DNA of 64,000 nucleotides from Anthopleura xanthogrammica. Taxonomy: Eukaryota; Cnidaria; Anthozoa; Actiniaria; Actiniidae. Position 1 is the stretch's first letter; the number at the start of each line of letters is the position of its first letter. The stretch lies in the NCBI GenBank assembly GCA_964019055.1, contig OZ025209.1:10510661-10574660 (forward strand), written 5' to 3'. Made by a program: the position numbers and the translations under genes. Below are positions 1 through 12,169 of this stretch, one piece after another. The notes below the pieces were generated by a model. It ran no database searches, was not told the origin of the DNA, and saw only the letters and a program-made list of their open reading frames with translations.

Positions 1-549
1 AATCTACTTTAAACATTATTTTCGAAGAAAGTTTTAAAAATAAGCTAAAAGTTCAAAATCTTGTTAACTCAATAAACCGAAAATCGTACTCAAACGACCG
101 ACAACAAAAAAACATAAAACGCTTTTTTTATCAGTTCTAATAATTACGTTTTTTTTCAAACTTTTTCAAAAGATTGATTTTTACCTGTTGTTTTAGGAAA
201 TTCAAAGAAAAATATAGAGTCCCGTGCAAAATTCGGGGTTTTTGCCCTGTTGAAGTTCACAACGTGTATGGTTCCTCAATAAAATCTTGAAGGTTGTTAT
301 GCGGTTTTGAGCGGATTTTGTGCGCGCGCACATCGTGGGCTCAAGTTGAACGTTCAAAAGTAGTCAGTCACCTTAAGAAGAAAAAACTTACAAGAACAGA
401 CAAAAAACTTTTCAAATTTTTCAAATTTGTAGCGTAACGATGACGTCATTTTATGCGTCTGTCCTCATAGCTATTAGCCAATCAGTAAGCTAGAATTTTT
501 ATAATTGTGGTAAAAACCTTTTTAAACTTTACATTACTTAATTTCGCAG
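1..549. other. Upstream intron or 5' flank of the astacin gene
   Basis: AT-rich sequence with no exon that joins the first astacin exon in phase. A short frame at 439 begins Met-Thr-Ser-Phe, but its TGACGTCAT-type sequence recurs elsewhere in the window, so it is not a convincing signal peptide. Confidence 0.4.
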
Positions 550-3500
550 AGAAAAGCGTGACAGAAAACGACGATTCCGAAAAGGTTGTTGCAGATCAAA
601 TCGAAAGTGTAAATGAAAGTAAGTGAGCTAGCAAATGAATGTTGTCTTATTGAGTTAGTACTGTAATAACTATAGCCTCAGACATTCGAAAGAAGATTTC
701 GTCAAGCAGCTTGATGCGGAATGTTGTCGGATAAGATTCTGTATACTTCTGCAAGATTTATTGATGTTTCATTGATCGTAACCGGCATATTTCGCTTTCA
801 CGTGACTCGAACACTCGAACTAAACATTTAATAGTTCATAAATTAATAAACGAATGATTTTTTTAAATGAAGAACTATAAAGAAGAAAAACAGAAAATCG
901 TATAGATTTCTTTCTTAAGCCTTACATTCTACAGCAACTACACTACTGAACTGACAGTGATGGAGGAAATACGTAATTTGCATTACCCTCTTCCCCCTTT
1001 TTGAGATTGTACTTTTATTGCGGCAAGAGACGTTTTCAAATGTCGCGTACTATATTCTAAATAACGGGAAATTAATAAAAACGACGACTATTTTACATAA
1101 CAATGAGTGCACTGCGCAGTATAAATTAAACCAGACACAGGCCTTTGTCGCAGTTTTTCTATTGTAACGGAAAGGTTAAGGTAGCTCGATCGAAGTAAAC
1201 AGCTTGCCGGTTTACCTTGAATACGCATCGTTAAACTTTTCCCGAATCGTCAATTCTTATTTAATTAGCATCGACTCCTAATTAAATAAGGATGATAGGC
1301 GATGTAAAAATTTATCGGAATTTTACGCGAATTATGCAAACATTTCCCGTAAAATTCCAATTTCAACAAAATTGAGCGCTAAGCTTTTAACCAAATTTCC
1401 AGAATCATATATCATGTTAGCCTTCTCCGCAGGCATCTCTTTTGAGGATCCCCGGGCTTCCTGTGCATGTGGAAAGAAGAGAAAGGGGTCTGGGAAGGAA
1501 GAAAAAAAGTGTTTCGTTGTCAGAGGAAGCACAGGAAGCCCGCTATAGAGTTAAGCCGCGCTTGCTTGAAAGTTTAGAGTTGCCTGCGGAGGAGGCTAGT
1601 ATCATTTGTCACTAAAATCTTTTATTCTGCTTTACAGAGGTGGGTAAGAACCTATTTGAAGGTGATATAGTCCTGGATAAGAATAACAGCGATGTTGATG
1701 GACCACAAGAAGGAAATGAAAAACGAAACGCTCGAAGAGATCGCTCATATATTTGGAAGAACAAAGTCGTTCCTTATGTCATCGACCAGTCCTTGAGAAG
1801 TCGTGAGTTACTAAAAACGTAGCGCTAGTACTCTAAATTCAATAGTCCTCAAGCATGATGACATTTTATATCTACGCTTCCAGAATCCCTTTCGGTAGCT
1901 TTTTTGTTGTGCTAATTTTCTTTATTGTCTTGGTATTCTCAAAGGATGTTTTAACATTTGAATGTTATGAAAAGAGATTTTGAAAGGGAGATCCTACAGT
2001 TGGTTGTTTTGACGAAAATTTCAATGTTGATTATTCTAAAGCGACAAAGAACTCGTAGCGGTTCACGTTCTCATTAAACGTATGACCATTATTTTTCTTC
2101 TTTTTCGCAATTTTTAGCTTTCTTATGTCACAATTCCAGCTCAAAAAAACAAACCACTAAATCATGACGTCTGCATTATTCTGTGCGTATTTCCCGTTAG
2201 CAGTGGAAAGCTACCAGAGCGAAACGCACGAAAAAGTTGAGACGTACGGCGTAATCCTTGGACCAAGTAATACATTTGCCATAGACCACAAAAGGATTAT
2301 CCAGCTGATCTGATAATAAATATTAGCCAATCAGAATCGAGAAATTTGCAAAACTGAGGTGTCATCGTAAATGGCCCGGCGACTCGGGAAACAGATATTT
2401 CTTTATCTTATTTTTCCACTCAATAATGAATATCATAATAAATGTATATAAAATATCAAAATCCTCTCCTGAAAATCTAGATTTATCTCAGATATAAGCT
2501 TTTATAAGTCGATTTTTGCAGGGCACATGACACCTCAGTTTTGCAGTGACGTCATTTTACGTCACTATTAAAGATCAGCTGGATGGTAGTTTAGTTATGA
2601 AACGTCATATGATTAGGATTCGGTCTATTCATTTTTTCTTTTTTTTGCTCTCTTGTTCTCGTTGTTTTCCTTTTAACATTTTGTTTGTTTTCGTATACAT
2701 TAAGTACCAGTTTACTAGCTTGTTTTTCTTCACAAAATACAAGTGGCTCGTATTTTAAATTATACCAGTCATATTTTGCGCGTTCGCGTGCATATTGGTA
2801 TAATATAATGATTAACACTTTTCACTCAGCCAGAGACGATAGTCCGATCATTCAGGCAGCCATTGCAGAGTTTCGAAAGCATACCTGTGTCAGATTTGTT
2901 CCTCGTACCAATGAAAAACATTGGATCAACTTCGTGAAGAAAGACGGGTAAGAGAAATAGGATCCATAAATTACTTTTTTTTTATATTGACATTAAAACG
3001 GTTTTCTCTAAAAAGGTGTCATTCATAGTGGACGAAAAGCTTATAAAGAGAGACGGTTTCTCATGCATGATCAAGCGATCCCAAACAAAAGTGTCTGCAG
3101 TAGCACCAGTAGTGAGAGGCGAGCATCTTCAGAGACATTTCGCCCCCAATGATAGATGAATCAGTTCCTATCACTGATCTATTGGGATACAGTTTTCTGA
3201 TTAGCTTTTGTGTTTTCTTACTGATCAGGTGTTCTTCAAATGTCGGTAAATTGTACTGGATAAGTGGGGGACAAGACGTCTCAATTGGCGAAGGCTGCGC
3301 TAAGAAAGGGGTAATTATGCACGAACTGCTTCACGCACTGGGCTTCTGGCACGAACAGTCCAGACCCGACAGGGATCAATACGTGAAAATTCTGTGGGAA
3401 AACGTTACACCAGGTAAGTAAAAACGTTTATATCGGTTCCCCAGCCAAAATGATACATTTATGCTAATCTAGTAAGTAATGGTATTCACCACTTTCACAT

Positions 3501-5328
3501 TCCCATAATGCTTTGCGTTTTTGGGGGGCAACAATAGCAAAAAATATTCGAAAATTCAAAACTTTTCATGCAGATGTTGAGTATGTTTGCTATTATCATT
3601 GAAAAATCCAGTATCAGTTTAATCAGAGTTAATTCCACACGCATGGGAGAATGAAACGTTTGGTGTTACAGACACTGTATGGACTTACCAAGAAATGTCA
3701 TGACTTTTAATCGTAAACCTGTTCAAATTTCTTTCTTTCTGGTTTTTGTGAATTATCATAAATGCATAAGTGTTTTTAGATGTTTTTTCTTCAATTCTTA
3801 TTAATCTTTATGGTAATATTAACGATTTTGTCTCGTTGTTGCCCCCCTCCCCCCCCCCCCCCCAAACGCAAAGCATTACTACAAAGGGACTTCGATAACA
3901 AGGCTAGGATTTTGATTTAGACGAGTACGTCCATGATTAACAAACTTAGCGAATTTCTGAACATTAAGATCTATCTGTATGGGAATGTGAAATTGGTGAA
4001 TAATGTTTTGCCTTAACACAGCAAACATGATGCGTTTTCTCAAGACTTTATATTGTTTTGTAGGTTGTGTCATGTTTCTTGATTTTGATTTATTTTGGTC
4101 ATAATCTGTTGTTCATCACTCCTAATAAGTTTTGTTTGTACCGTGGCTAAGACGTGAATGCACCATGTTTACCTAACTCATAAACTATCTATGCATTGTG
4201 ATCTCGCGCGGCATTCCTACTAGCTATAATCTGATCAGTTTCAGACATATTTTTCAGAACCAATAGCCCAATTTTGATATTCTGCTTGAGTGATCACGCA
4301 CAAAGCAATTCGAGACGAGGCTCCGGGGAAACGAAAGAATATATTAGGTTACTCCATTGTTTCGCCGGAGCCTCGTCTTGAATTGCTTTATCCGTGATCA
4401 CTCAACCAGAATATCGAAAGTGGACTATTATCGGCAAAAAAAGCGGCTTTCAATTTTTTTGGAAAGTTTCATTGCTATAAATTGAAGTGAAGCTATTTGG
4501 AATCAAAACTACAGGGCCCGGTTGTACGAAGGGTGGATAGCGCTATCCGATGGATAAGTCAGTCTTATCCAGTGGATAAATTTATTGGATAACAGCATCA
4601 ACTTATCCACTGGATAAGAATTAATCCATCGGATAGCGCTATCCACCCTTCGTACAACCGGGCCCAGAGATTTGTATGTGTTTAAAGTGATCTGTTTCCT
4701 TTCTAGCCTCGTTGTGGTGTTTTTCACGTTTTTGAAATTAGCTCAAATTCTCATAACTTCTCAAGAATTTAATATTTTTGTCTCAAACTTTCTTACTTTG
4801 TTGATGTCATCCTAATCGATAATTTTAATGTAGTGGTCAACTAAAATATGAATTTAAAAAGTTATGATAATGAAGAGGCGGCCACATTGGCATTCGGTCA
4901 ATATCTGATACCGAAAAACAATCCCTTCATGAGTAACAATTTAACGGGATATTTTTATTTTCGATCACTCTAGGAAAGGAGCATAATTTCAACAAATATA
5001 GCCATGGAACTATTGACCGTCTGAAAGCGACGTACGACTTTGGAAGCCTCATGCATTATGGGAAAACGTTTTTTTCCTCGAACGGCAAACCCACAATAGA
5101 GGCCATCAGCAATCCAAACCAGAAACTGGGACAAAGAATTGGGTTTTCGCAAACTGATATCTTCGAGGTCAATGCACTGTATGATTGTTCAGGTAATGAT
5201 CGAATCTTGAACCTAATAGCTCTTTTTCGAATTCGTAAAATACCGCTGTGTTCATTGACTAGGTCATGTGTTTCAGACTATGCATATGTCAATACCTTGG
5301 GGATTTTTTCTTAATTTTTGATTGTTTC

Positions 5329-5386
<58 letters not shown>

Positions 5387-8300
5387 ATCATAACGTCAGT
5401 TGCAGATGTAAGTTCATTTCTGTGGGAGGCGACTTAAAATGGCTCCCACTTCCGAGACACTCGCGTGGTCTGACATGAAAACACAATCAAAAGATATCTT
5501 GTTTTCTTAAAACCTGACTCACATTTTCTTCAATACTGAAGGGCCTTCTAATGGCTGGAGTTCATGGAGTGACTATGGTCCTTGTGACGTCACCAAATGC
5601 AGAACGATTCGTCAAAGGTTTTGTTCGTCTTCAGATGTCTCAAACTGCCCAGGAGCTAACTCTTATGGTATAGAAACAGGAAACGGCCAATGCAGTCCCA
5701 GTGAATGTCAAGGTAAAATAAGAATCTTAGCATTATTGTCCGATCCTCACTAAACCAATAACCTGAATCTTTCTTGATCGTCCTCGAAGCTTCTAACATT
5801 AATTGATTACAAAAATCATATTTTGATTTAGTATCCTATTTCTTCGAAAAATATAATAAATGATGGAACTTTTCCATCCTCGACAAACTTGCCTAAAGGG
5901 CATTCGCGGGCAGTGTTCGCGCGCAGCGTTTCTGCGCATGAATTTAGTGCGCGCGCGCCAATCATGATGACGTCATATTAATGTTTTGATATGCAAAATA
6001 TCAAGAAAACAAGTCTCTCGCTTCTTCAAAATTTTATAGCGCTTAAACAAAGTCGGGGGCACTTATTTTTTCGTTTTCTTGAAAGTACTTTACAGCACCT
6101 AACTTTACAGGAAAAATTTGTTTCTTGAGTTCAGTGAAAAATGGGGTCAAATGATTTATTTTTCTGGGACCTCCATTTTTTATTTGCTCATTTTAGTTCT
6201 TTACTTTCATCATGGAAGTTTTAAAAGCAATCTGAGGATGGGATCTTTTGGCCATGAACGTCCTTAACAACAAAGTTTTTCACCAAGTGTATCAAGAGAG
6301 TAATAGAATATAATAATTGATAATAAACAACGAAAAGTAATGTTATATTTACCTCTAACTTTAGTTCCTTTTGACTGTGACTTTGAAACTGATATGTGCC
6401 GCTGGACTACTGACCCACAAAATAACTACCAGTGGCTCCGTCAGCGAGGAAAGACATCCAGCTCATCAACTGGTCCTCTTGGTGATGCAACAAAACCTTT
6501 GGACGGAACAGGTTAGAATACTGCATTTACCATATATATCTGTGCACTGAGGACATAAGACTGTCTGAAAGAACCGCCATTATATTGATGAATTTTTCAA
6601 TCATTACTTTAAACAACATGGCCGCTAAATAAACCAACAAAACGTTTTCTACTCTTTTTACTTTCCAAGGTTTCAGGAACCTGGCGATAGCTTTCAATTT
6701 TAACCGATATATCCTTGTGATCTAGCTAATCGATGAGTAATTTAGCTGCACAAGTACAGCTTCTGTTGTAAACACATTTCTAAACTACCTTAAAAGTGAC
6801 CATTCATTATTCTTAAAGGTGTTTATGTCTACGCTGAGGCTTCGTCACCTGTACGGCCAAACCAGAAAACAGAACTCAGAAGTCCAATGTTGGCCGCTAC
6901 TTCTGGACGTTGTCTTCAGTTTGCATACAGTATGTTTGGACCAGGCATGGGGTCACTGAATGTCTATGTAGTGGATGCCAAAACAGGAACAAAGAAAGCG
7001 ATTTTTACAAAAAGCGGTCATCAAGGACAATATTACTGGCATAGAGCAGTTGCAACTGTTACAAGCTCTAATGATTATAAGGTACTTATTTATTCGACAG
7101 TGCTTTGAATTTGAATTTTTGAATTTTTGAATTTGGATTTTATTTCACCATCAAGATAATATTTACAAATCAGTATTAAGTTATTCGTACAAGTAAGAAT
7201 AGCCAAAGTAAGAATAGCCAAAAGTTTTGAAAAAGAAGAAGAAAGCAAGTGATTATGATATAGAAACATGAAACTAGTGATACTAAACGTATTCAAGTTA
7301 AAGATGTCAAGAATTTTGAGTTTAGTAAAGAGTGGTTCGGTGTGAGAAAGATAATCAGCATTGGCCACAATGCGAACAATTCTTTTCTGAAGAAGAGAAA
7401 TTCTGTTTAAATTAGGTGCTAGACCAGATAATATTGCAATAGTGAAGATATGGGTAGACTATAGAATAAAATAATAAAAGTTTGGATTCGTATAGGTAAT
7501 AGCATGGTTTGAAGTGATATTTGGCATAAATACCACGAGTGATATTTCAAAATTGTTGTAATTTCACTTTTTTTTGAGTTTTTACTTCGCTGGTTTTCTT
7601 CTTTCGCCGAAGAAATCTCCACACGATTTTCAAGTTTCTGGCACAAGAAATCCTTTCTTAAGTCGATTCCATTGATAAAAGCCAACTCTTGAAACGAACT
7701 GTTGTTACATATATAACTGATATGATGTTTCCAAGTAAAGTGACCATCAGTGAATACAACAAGAAATGTTGCATATTTCTGCTCAAGCAGGCAGTCATTA
7801 CCAGGTGATCTGACTAGGCGCGCAAAGCATGATTTCCTGATCTGAAAAAGAATCAATCCCATCATCCACCGTACGCTCAATTCACTTGAGTTTCGTGGCG
7901 GCCATCTTGAAAATAGGCTAATTATGAGCGACTTTCTCGCCAATAAGTCTTTTCTTATTGAAAACGAAACACTCTAAATAACAGATAAAAGGATTTTCTT
8001 AAAGTTAAGCATTCTGGAGATTGCCAAGGACAAAAGGGCAGCGTAAGGTGTGGAAATTTTAGTTAAATCCTGCCAAGGAATCGAGAAAGCTTTTCGGCAG
8101 CTTCTTCGAGATCGTTTCAACGGTAATTCTTTAATAAAAAACCTTGAATATTAACCTAACCGATGAAAATATATTCTTAGTCTCATCTAGACAACATATT
8201 CTTTGAAGTAGAAACATTTTTAGCCTTAAAAATTGGCTAAATGACACTTTTCCAAGCATTATTGTACTTGTATGCTATTTGGTTTTGTTTTGATTTTACT

Positions 8301-11300
8301 CTGTTTATCCATAATTGAGCTCGAAAAGACGCATGGGATTGATTCTTTTTCGGATATCACGATTCGCAATCTGATTGGCTAATCGCTTTTCCTCAGATCA
8401 CCTGGTATATAAGATAGGGTTATAAAGAAGAGAAATGTGTTTTTGTCTAGGTTTAAAGAGTATGTATTTTTTTTAAATATTTACTGAAGTTTATTTGTTT
8501 TCATCAAAAGATCAACAAGTTGCAGTTCTTTGTTAAGTAATTCAACAAGTTGATCAGGATCTTTATGAGAGAGAAATATACTTGTATCATCCACAAAAAG
8601 TATGGAGTCAGCAAACTCAAAAAGTTTAGGAAATCATTGAAATAGAGTATGAAGAAAAGAGGACCAAGAATCAATCTCTGTGGAACACCACACATAATAG
8701 TTTGTTCAACAGAAGCGCAATCATTAAACTGCACAAACTGTTTACGGTTGGTTAAATAGCTTTTTATCCAGGTCAAGGTTAAACCGCGGATTACATAATA
8801 ATCAAGCTTATTAAAAAGTATATTATGGTCCAGTGTATCGAAAGCTTTCGATAAATCCAGAAAGATGTCGTTTACTGCAAATCTATGAATAGAACATATA
8901 GAACAGAATATATATAACAGTTGCCATATAACAAGAACTTTTAAGTAATCATCGATTTAATTGACCTCAATTCTTGATTAGTAAAAAATATTCTTCACTC
9001 TACGTTTTAATACTTTTAAAGCTTTGCATGACGAAGACATATTGAAATTAGAAGGGCTTTATTCTGGAAAATACGCTTAAATAAAAACATTACCGTCTTC
9101 AGCGTAGTCGTAATCGTAAAGTCATGTTTTCACTTACGCATATTTTCCATTTGTCTGAATTATGCTGTGCCACACGTGTCAGTATGTACCTGTGCATGAC
9201 CACTAATCAAAACCAATTCTAAGCTTGAATATTAATCTCAACATATTATTATGAACAGGTTGTGTTTGAGGTCATCAGAGGATCTGACTATACTAGTGAC
9301 GTCGCACTGGATGATATATCCATTAAAGATGGCAAGTGCGCTGGTCAAGGCCCAGCTCCTACCACTTCACGTCCTGTTACTCCAACGGCCAAGGGTACAT
9401 GATTTTGATATTGAAAATGCTACATTATTAATTATTTTGAAAACATGTATGACTTCTTAATAAGTGGGTTTCCACTGTAATTCAGCTGGAGCGCGCGTAC
9501 TCTCGAACGAACAAACTATCTGTAGTAGTCAGCCACCTTAAAGATAATACTGTTTGTATGTAAAACCCATAAAGTATGGACATACATATGAAATGAGCAT
9601 GAAATCAAGTAAGGTACTGCACCTTGTTTACTGCCACAAATAGGCCGATTTCATAAGCAATGCATGCTTTCCTTTGTCAGATCACGTGTCATATTATGGA
9701 TATCACTCAAACAATTTATCCCAGCTTCACGGTAAACTAGTGTTAAATCGGTCTAATAGGGCGAATAACAATGTTAAAACACAAAGTACTCTTGGTTGGT
9801 TTCAGTGTTTGGGGATGATTGTAATTTTGACCAAGATATGTGTGGCTGGAAGACTGGACCAGGAACGAACACCTATTCGTGGACCAGAAAGTCAGGTTCA
9901 ACACCAACTTTGCACACAGGACCCAATGGTGACCACACTTCAGGTTCTGGTGAGTGGTTCATTTGTAGAAAGAATGACCTGCTTTTCCACAATGTGGGAA
10001 ATAGCACCTTGGTGAATGAAAAAATAGCATTTGTTTCTATTGGAATCTACCCAATCTAGTTATTGGTCAGTTGGTGTTGGTGTTGGTGTTGGTGTTGGTG
10101 TTGGTGTTGGTGTTGGTGTTGGTGTTGGTGTTGGTGTTGGTGTTGGTGTTGGTGTTGGTGTTGGTGTTGGTGTTGGTGTTGGTGTTGGTGTTGGTGTTGG
10201 TGTTGGTGTTGGTGTTGGTGTTGGTGTTGGTGTTGGTGTTGGTGTTGGTGTTGGTGTTGGTGTTGGTGTTGGTGTTGGTGTTGGTGTTGGTGTTGGTGTT
10301 GGTGTTGGTGTTGGTGTTGGTGTTGGTGTTGGTGTTGGTGTTGGTGTTGGTGTTGGTGTTGGTGTTGGTGTTGGTGTTGGTGTTGGTGTTGGTGTTGGTG
10401 TTGGTGTTGGTGTTGGTGTTGGTGTTGGTGTTGGTGTTGGTGTTGGTGTTGGTGTTGGTGTTGGTGTTGGTGTTGGTGTTGGTGTTGGTGTTGGTGTTGG
10501 TGTTGGTGTTTAGTATTGTTATTTAGTATTATTAATCTTAATGACTATATGATGCTATTCTAATTGTTATGTCTGTGTGGTTTAAGGATCATACGTGTAT
10601 GTAGAAACATCATACCCTGCCCAACCCAAACAGACAGCTACCCTGGTCAGTAAAGTCTTTCCTCCAGCACCTGCTGGTCGCTGCATGAGTTTCTACTTTC
10701 ACATGTACGGTGAAACCATGGGATCTCTTAACGTGTATATCAGGTACTCCACCACAGTTCAGTACATCAAAATTAGTGGCGACAAACAGGATATGTGGCA
10801 TCGAGGTGTAATCAATCTTCCAAACATACGCCATAATTACCAGGTAAGACAATTTTTTACTTGTGTTGAAGATGTTTCCCTGGCAAGCTTTTTCCTTCCA
10901 TTTGCCTTGTTTTTAAAGCTCGATTAGGTGCTGTTACTGCTGCGTGCTGAAAACAGAGTTTTGGGGCTTTTCATGCAATTGCATTGAAACAATGAATTGA
11001 GGAAACAAGCCAAAGAACCTTTTATATTTTGACCAGGTAAACATTGAAAAGTCGCATATCACGCCATCGACTGTCACCTTAAAGAGCAAGGATCGCACAG
11101 TTGGCAATAGTTTTAAATACCGGTAAAACGGAGCACTGATGGAGGGGGGTAAAATGGGCACACCATCGGCCTCAAGTTTATCAGTAACACTTAAGTTAAC
11201 TGTCATGAGTTACCGACATTTAATAAGGTCGACCTTTACCTTTACCTTTATCGTGTTCACACGATGAAACTTCTTGGTACAATGTTGGCGGAAGTTGGCG

Positions 11301-12047
11301 TAACATTTAAGAATGTAGATACACCGCGCAATTTAATTTAACATTCAAAAACTCATAGTCCATGTTCGCGACAACATTTTGTGAATTATTCCTGAGTTTT
11401 TAAAGATCAGGTTTAATAAACGACAGGAGTTTTTTATCAGGTTTAAACTGAACCACGAGGCGTAGCCGAGTGGTTTTAGATCTGGTAAATAACACGATGC
11501 AGTTCGAGCCCTAGCTACTGTCTGGAATGAAATAACAGTCCGAGTTCCAAAGGAGTAGAGAAAAACACCTAGGGCATCTATCTAAAATATATATTCTTAT
11601 TTGTTTTTTTTACTTTTTCAGATTGTATTTGAATCTGTCCGAGGATCCTCGTATCTTAGTGACATCGCACTTGACGACATCACTTTCACTAACGGCCCTT
11701 GTCCGAAAAGGTAGGTTGAATAACACCATATAATATATAAGTGTAACACCTCTTTAATACGGACTACGAAAGGACGGTGCCAAATTAAGACCGAAAACGG
11801 GAACAACGAGATGAGGGGAAGTCGAAATTTAATCCCTTCGATGCATCTGCAGTTGTAATTTGTAATTTATCTACCCCTGTTCGTATACGACGACGACGAT
11901 GATGATGAGGGCCACAAGTTTATTAGTGTTTCTACACTATTTCGTGTAATACCCTCGTTAAATAAAGACGCTATTATTATTATTATTATTATTATTATCA
12001 TCATATGTACAGGCAAATCTGATATTCTTTATTATTTTCAGAATATG
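550..12047 (+). CDS. Astacin metalloprotease with TSP1 and two MAM domains (5' partial)
   Basis: This is a secreted zinc endopeptidase of the astacin family. Exons read: 550-618, 1638-1802, 2830-2947, 3229-3413, 4974-5192, 5542-5712, 6365-6511, 6819-7081, 9259-9394, 9806-9949, 10587-10843, 11622-11710, 12041-12047. All junctions are GT/AG and phases agree, giving about 655 residues. The order is an acidic propeptide, a basic RNARRDR maturation site, the astacin domain with [12 protein letters not shown] (about residues 148-159, three zinc-binding His plus catalytic Glu) and the Met-turn SLMHYG (about 203), one thrombospondin type 1 repeat starting [10 protein letters not shown] (about 252-308), then two MAM domains (about 309-490 and 491-653). 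The last exon adds only Arg-Ile before the stop. There is no transmembrane segment, so it should act outside the cell. The signal-peptide exon was not found; the first exon needs one base from an upstream exon. Confidence 0.9.
1411..1605. mobile_element. MITE-like inverted repeat in astacin intron 1
   Basis: Two arms are imperfect reverse complements: the left contains CTCCGCAGGCA and GGGCTTCCTGTGC, the right GCACAGGAAGCCC and TGCCTGCGGAG. It is about 195 bp with no coding capacity, which fits a non-autonomous DNA transposon. Confidence 0.6.
2294..2590. mobile_element. Inverted-repeat element in astacin intron 2
   Basis: The left arm carries ATCCAGCTGATC and TGCAAAACTGAGGTGTCAT; the right arm has their reverse complements in reversed order. 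The arms span about 70 bp around an AT-rich centre. It is probably a MITE. Confidence 0.6.
3482..4005. mobile_element. TIR element with an insertion in its right arm
   Basis: The left arm (ATTCACC, CACATTCCCAT, GCTTTGCGTTTTTGGGG) is matched in reverse complement on the right. About 90 bp of unrelated sequence (around 3882-3975) splits the right arm. A poly-C run sits just inside the right arm at 3843-3863. Confidence 0.6.
4276..4415. mobile_element. Short MITE with near-perfect terminal inverted repeats
   Basis: Starts GATATTCTGCTTGAGTGATC and ends with an imperfect reverse complement. The arms also share GACGAGGCTCCGG and CCGGAGCCTCGTC. The 140-bp unit would fold into a long hairpin. Confidence 0.7.
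4514..4665. mobile_element. GGGCCCGGTTG-type MITE
   Basis: A 152-bp inverted repeat starts GGGCCCGGTTGTACGAAGG and ends with its exact reverse complement; the arms continue through GGATAGCGCTATCC. It lies about 100 bp after the previous MITE in the same astacin intron. Confidence 0.8.
5331..5383 (+). repeat. (GTT)n microsatellite
   Basis: About 17 copies of the trinucleotide in the astacin intron just before the TSP1 exon. Confidence 0.9.
7105..8890 (-). mobile_element. Decayed LINE in astacin intron 8
   Basis: On the minus strand, 8504-8880 encodes reverse transcriptase pieces: a degraded [17 protein letters not shown] stretch, then [14 protein letters not shown] and CGVPQ...[12 protein letters not shown]. 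At 7700-7780 there is [14 protein letters not shown], and at 7200-7430 a typical C-terminal stretch ([20 protein letters not shown]). The coding sequence is broken by frameshifts, by the TIR element at 7801-8405 and by a further unexplained block around 7575-7700. The 3' tail at about 7105-7140 is a short TTGAATTT repeat. Confidence 0.7.
7801..8405. mobile_element. 605-bp TIR transposon with TA flanks inside the LINE
   Basis: Begins CCAGGTGATCTGA and ends with TCAGATCACCTGG, flanked on both sides by TA. The inner arms share GAAAAAGAATCAATCCCAT in inverted orientation. TA flanks suggest a Tc1/mariner-like target site. No transposase is seen. Confidence 0.65.
10071..10510 (+). repeat. Perfect (GGTGTT)n array, about 73 copies
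   Basis: 440 bases of uninterrupted hexanucleotide in the intron between the two exons that start the second MAM domain. All forward frames are open as Gly-Val, Cys-Trp or Leu-Val repeats, but these are not coding: the flanking exons join without them. The G-rich strand has regularly spaced GG pairs. Confidence 0.95.
10960..11200. repeat. Dispersed repeat copy
   Basis: Shares TTTAAATACC, GGAGCACTGAT and GGGTAAA blocks in the same order with 57995-58150, so it is one copy of a family dispersed in this genome. Class unknown. Confidence 0.45.
11455..11575 (+). mobile_element. tRNA-derived SINE-like sequence
   Basis: Contains an A-box-like GTAGCCGAGTGGTT and, about 35 bases later, a B-box-like AGTTCGAGCCC, the spacing of a pol III promoter. 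The sequence does not fold into a convincing tRNA, so a SINE head or tRNA pseudogene is more likely than a tRNA gene. Confidence 0.5.
11970..11998 (+). repeat. (TAT)n microsatellite
   Basis: Short trinucleotide run in the last astacin intron, preceded by a GACGACGATGATGATGA stretch. Confidence 0.8.
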
Positions 12048-12162
12048 ATCATGATGCAGAAAAAGGATCCTGATGAACTAATTGAAAAGGAGGCATACTA
12101 AATGATGCCATGACATATCAGTACCACTAGTAATTGGGTTTTTAGTAGATAAAAAGTAGATG

Positions 12163-12168
12163 AATAAA
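12163..12168 (+). terminator. Polyadenylation signal of the astacin gene
   Basis: AATAAA lies about 115 bases after the stop codon of the astacin gene and is followed by a T/GT-rich stretch. It fits the expected 3' end processing site. Confidence 0.5.
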
Positions 12169-12169
12169 G

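Noticed and set aside
439..490. Signal-peptide exon of the astacin gene (MTSFYASVLIAIS)
   Set aside because: The frame stops after 17 codons, has no fitting donor site and lies in sequence words repeated elsewhere.
10031..10563. Long Gly-Val, Cys-Trp and Leu-Val open frames
   Set aside because: They are translations of the (GGTGTT)n array lying in an intron.
11455..11575. A tRNA gene
   Set aside because: A- and B-box words are present, but no full cloverleaf or acceptor stem forms; SINE-like instead.
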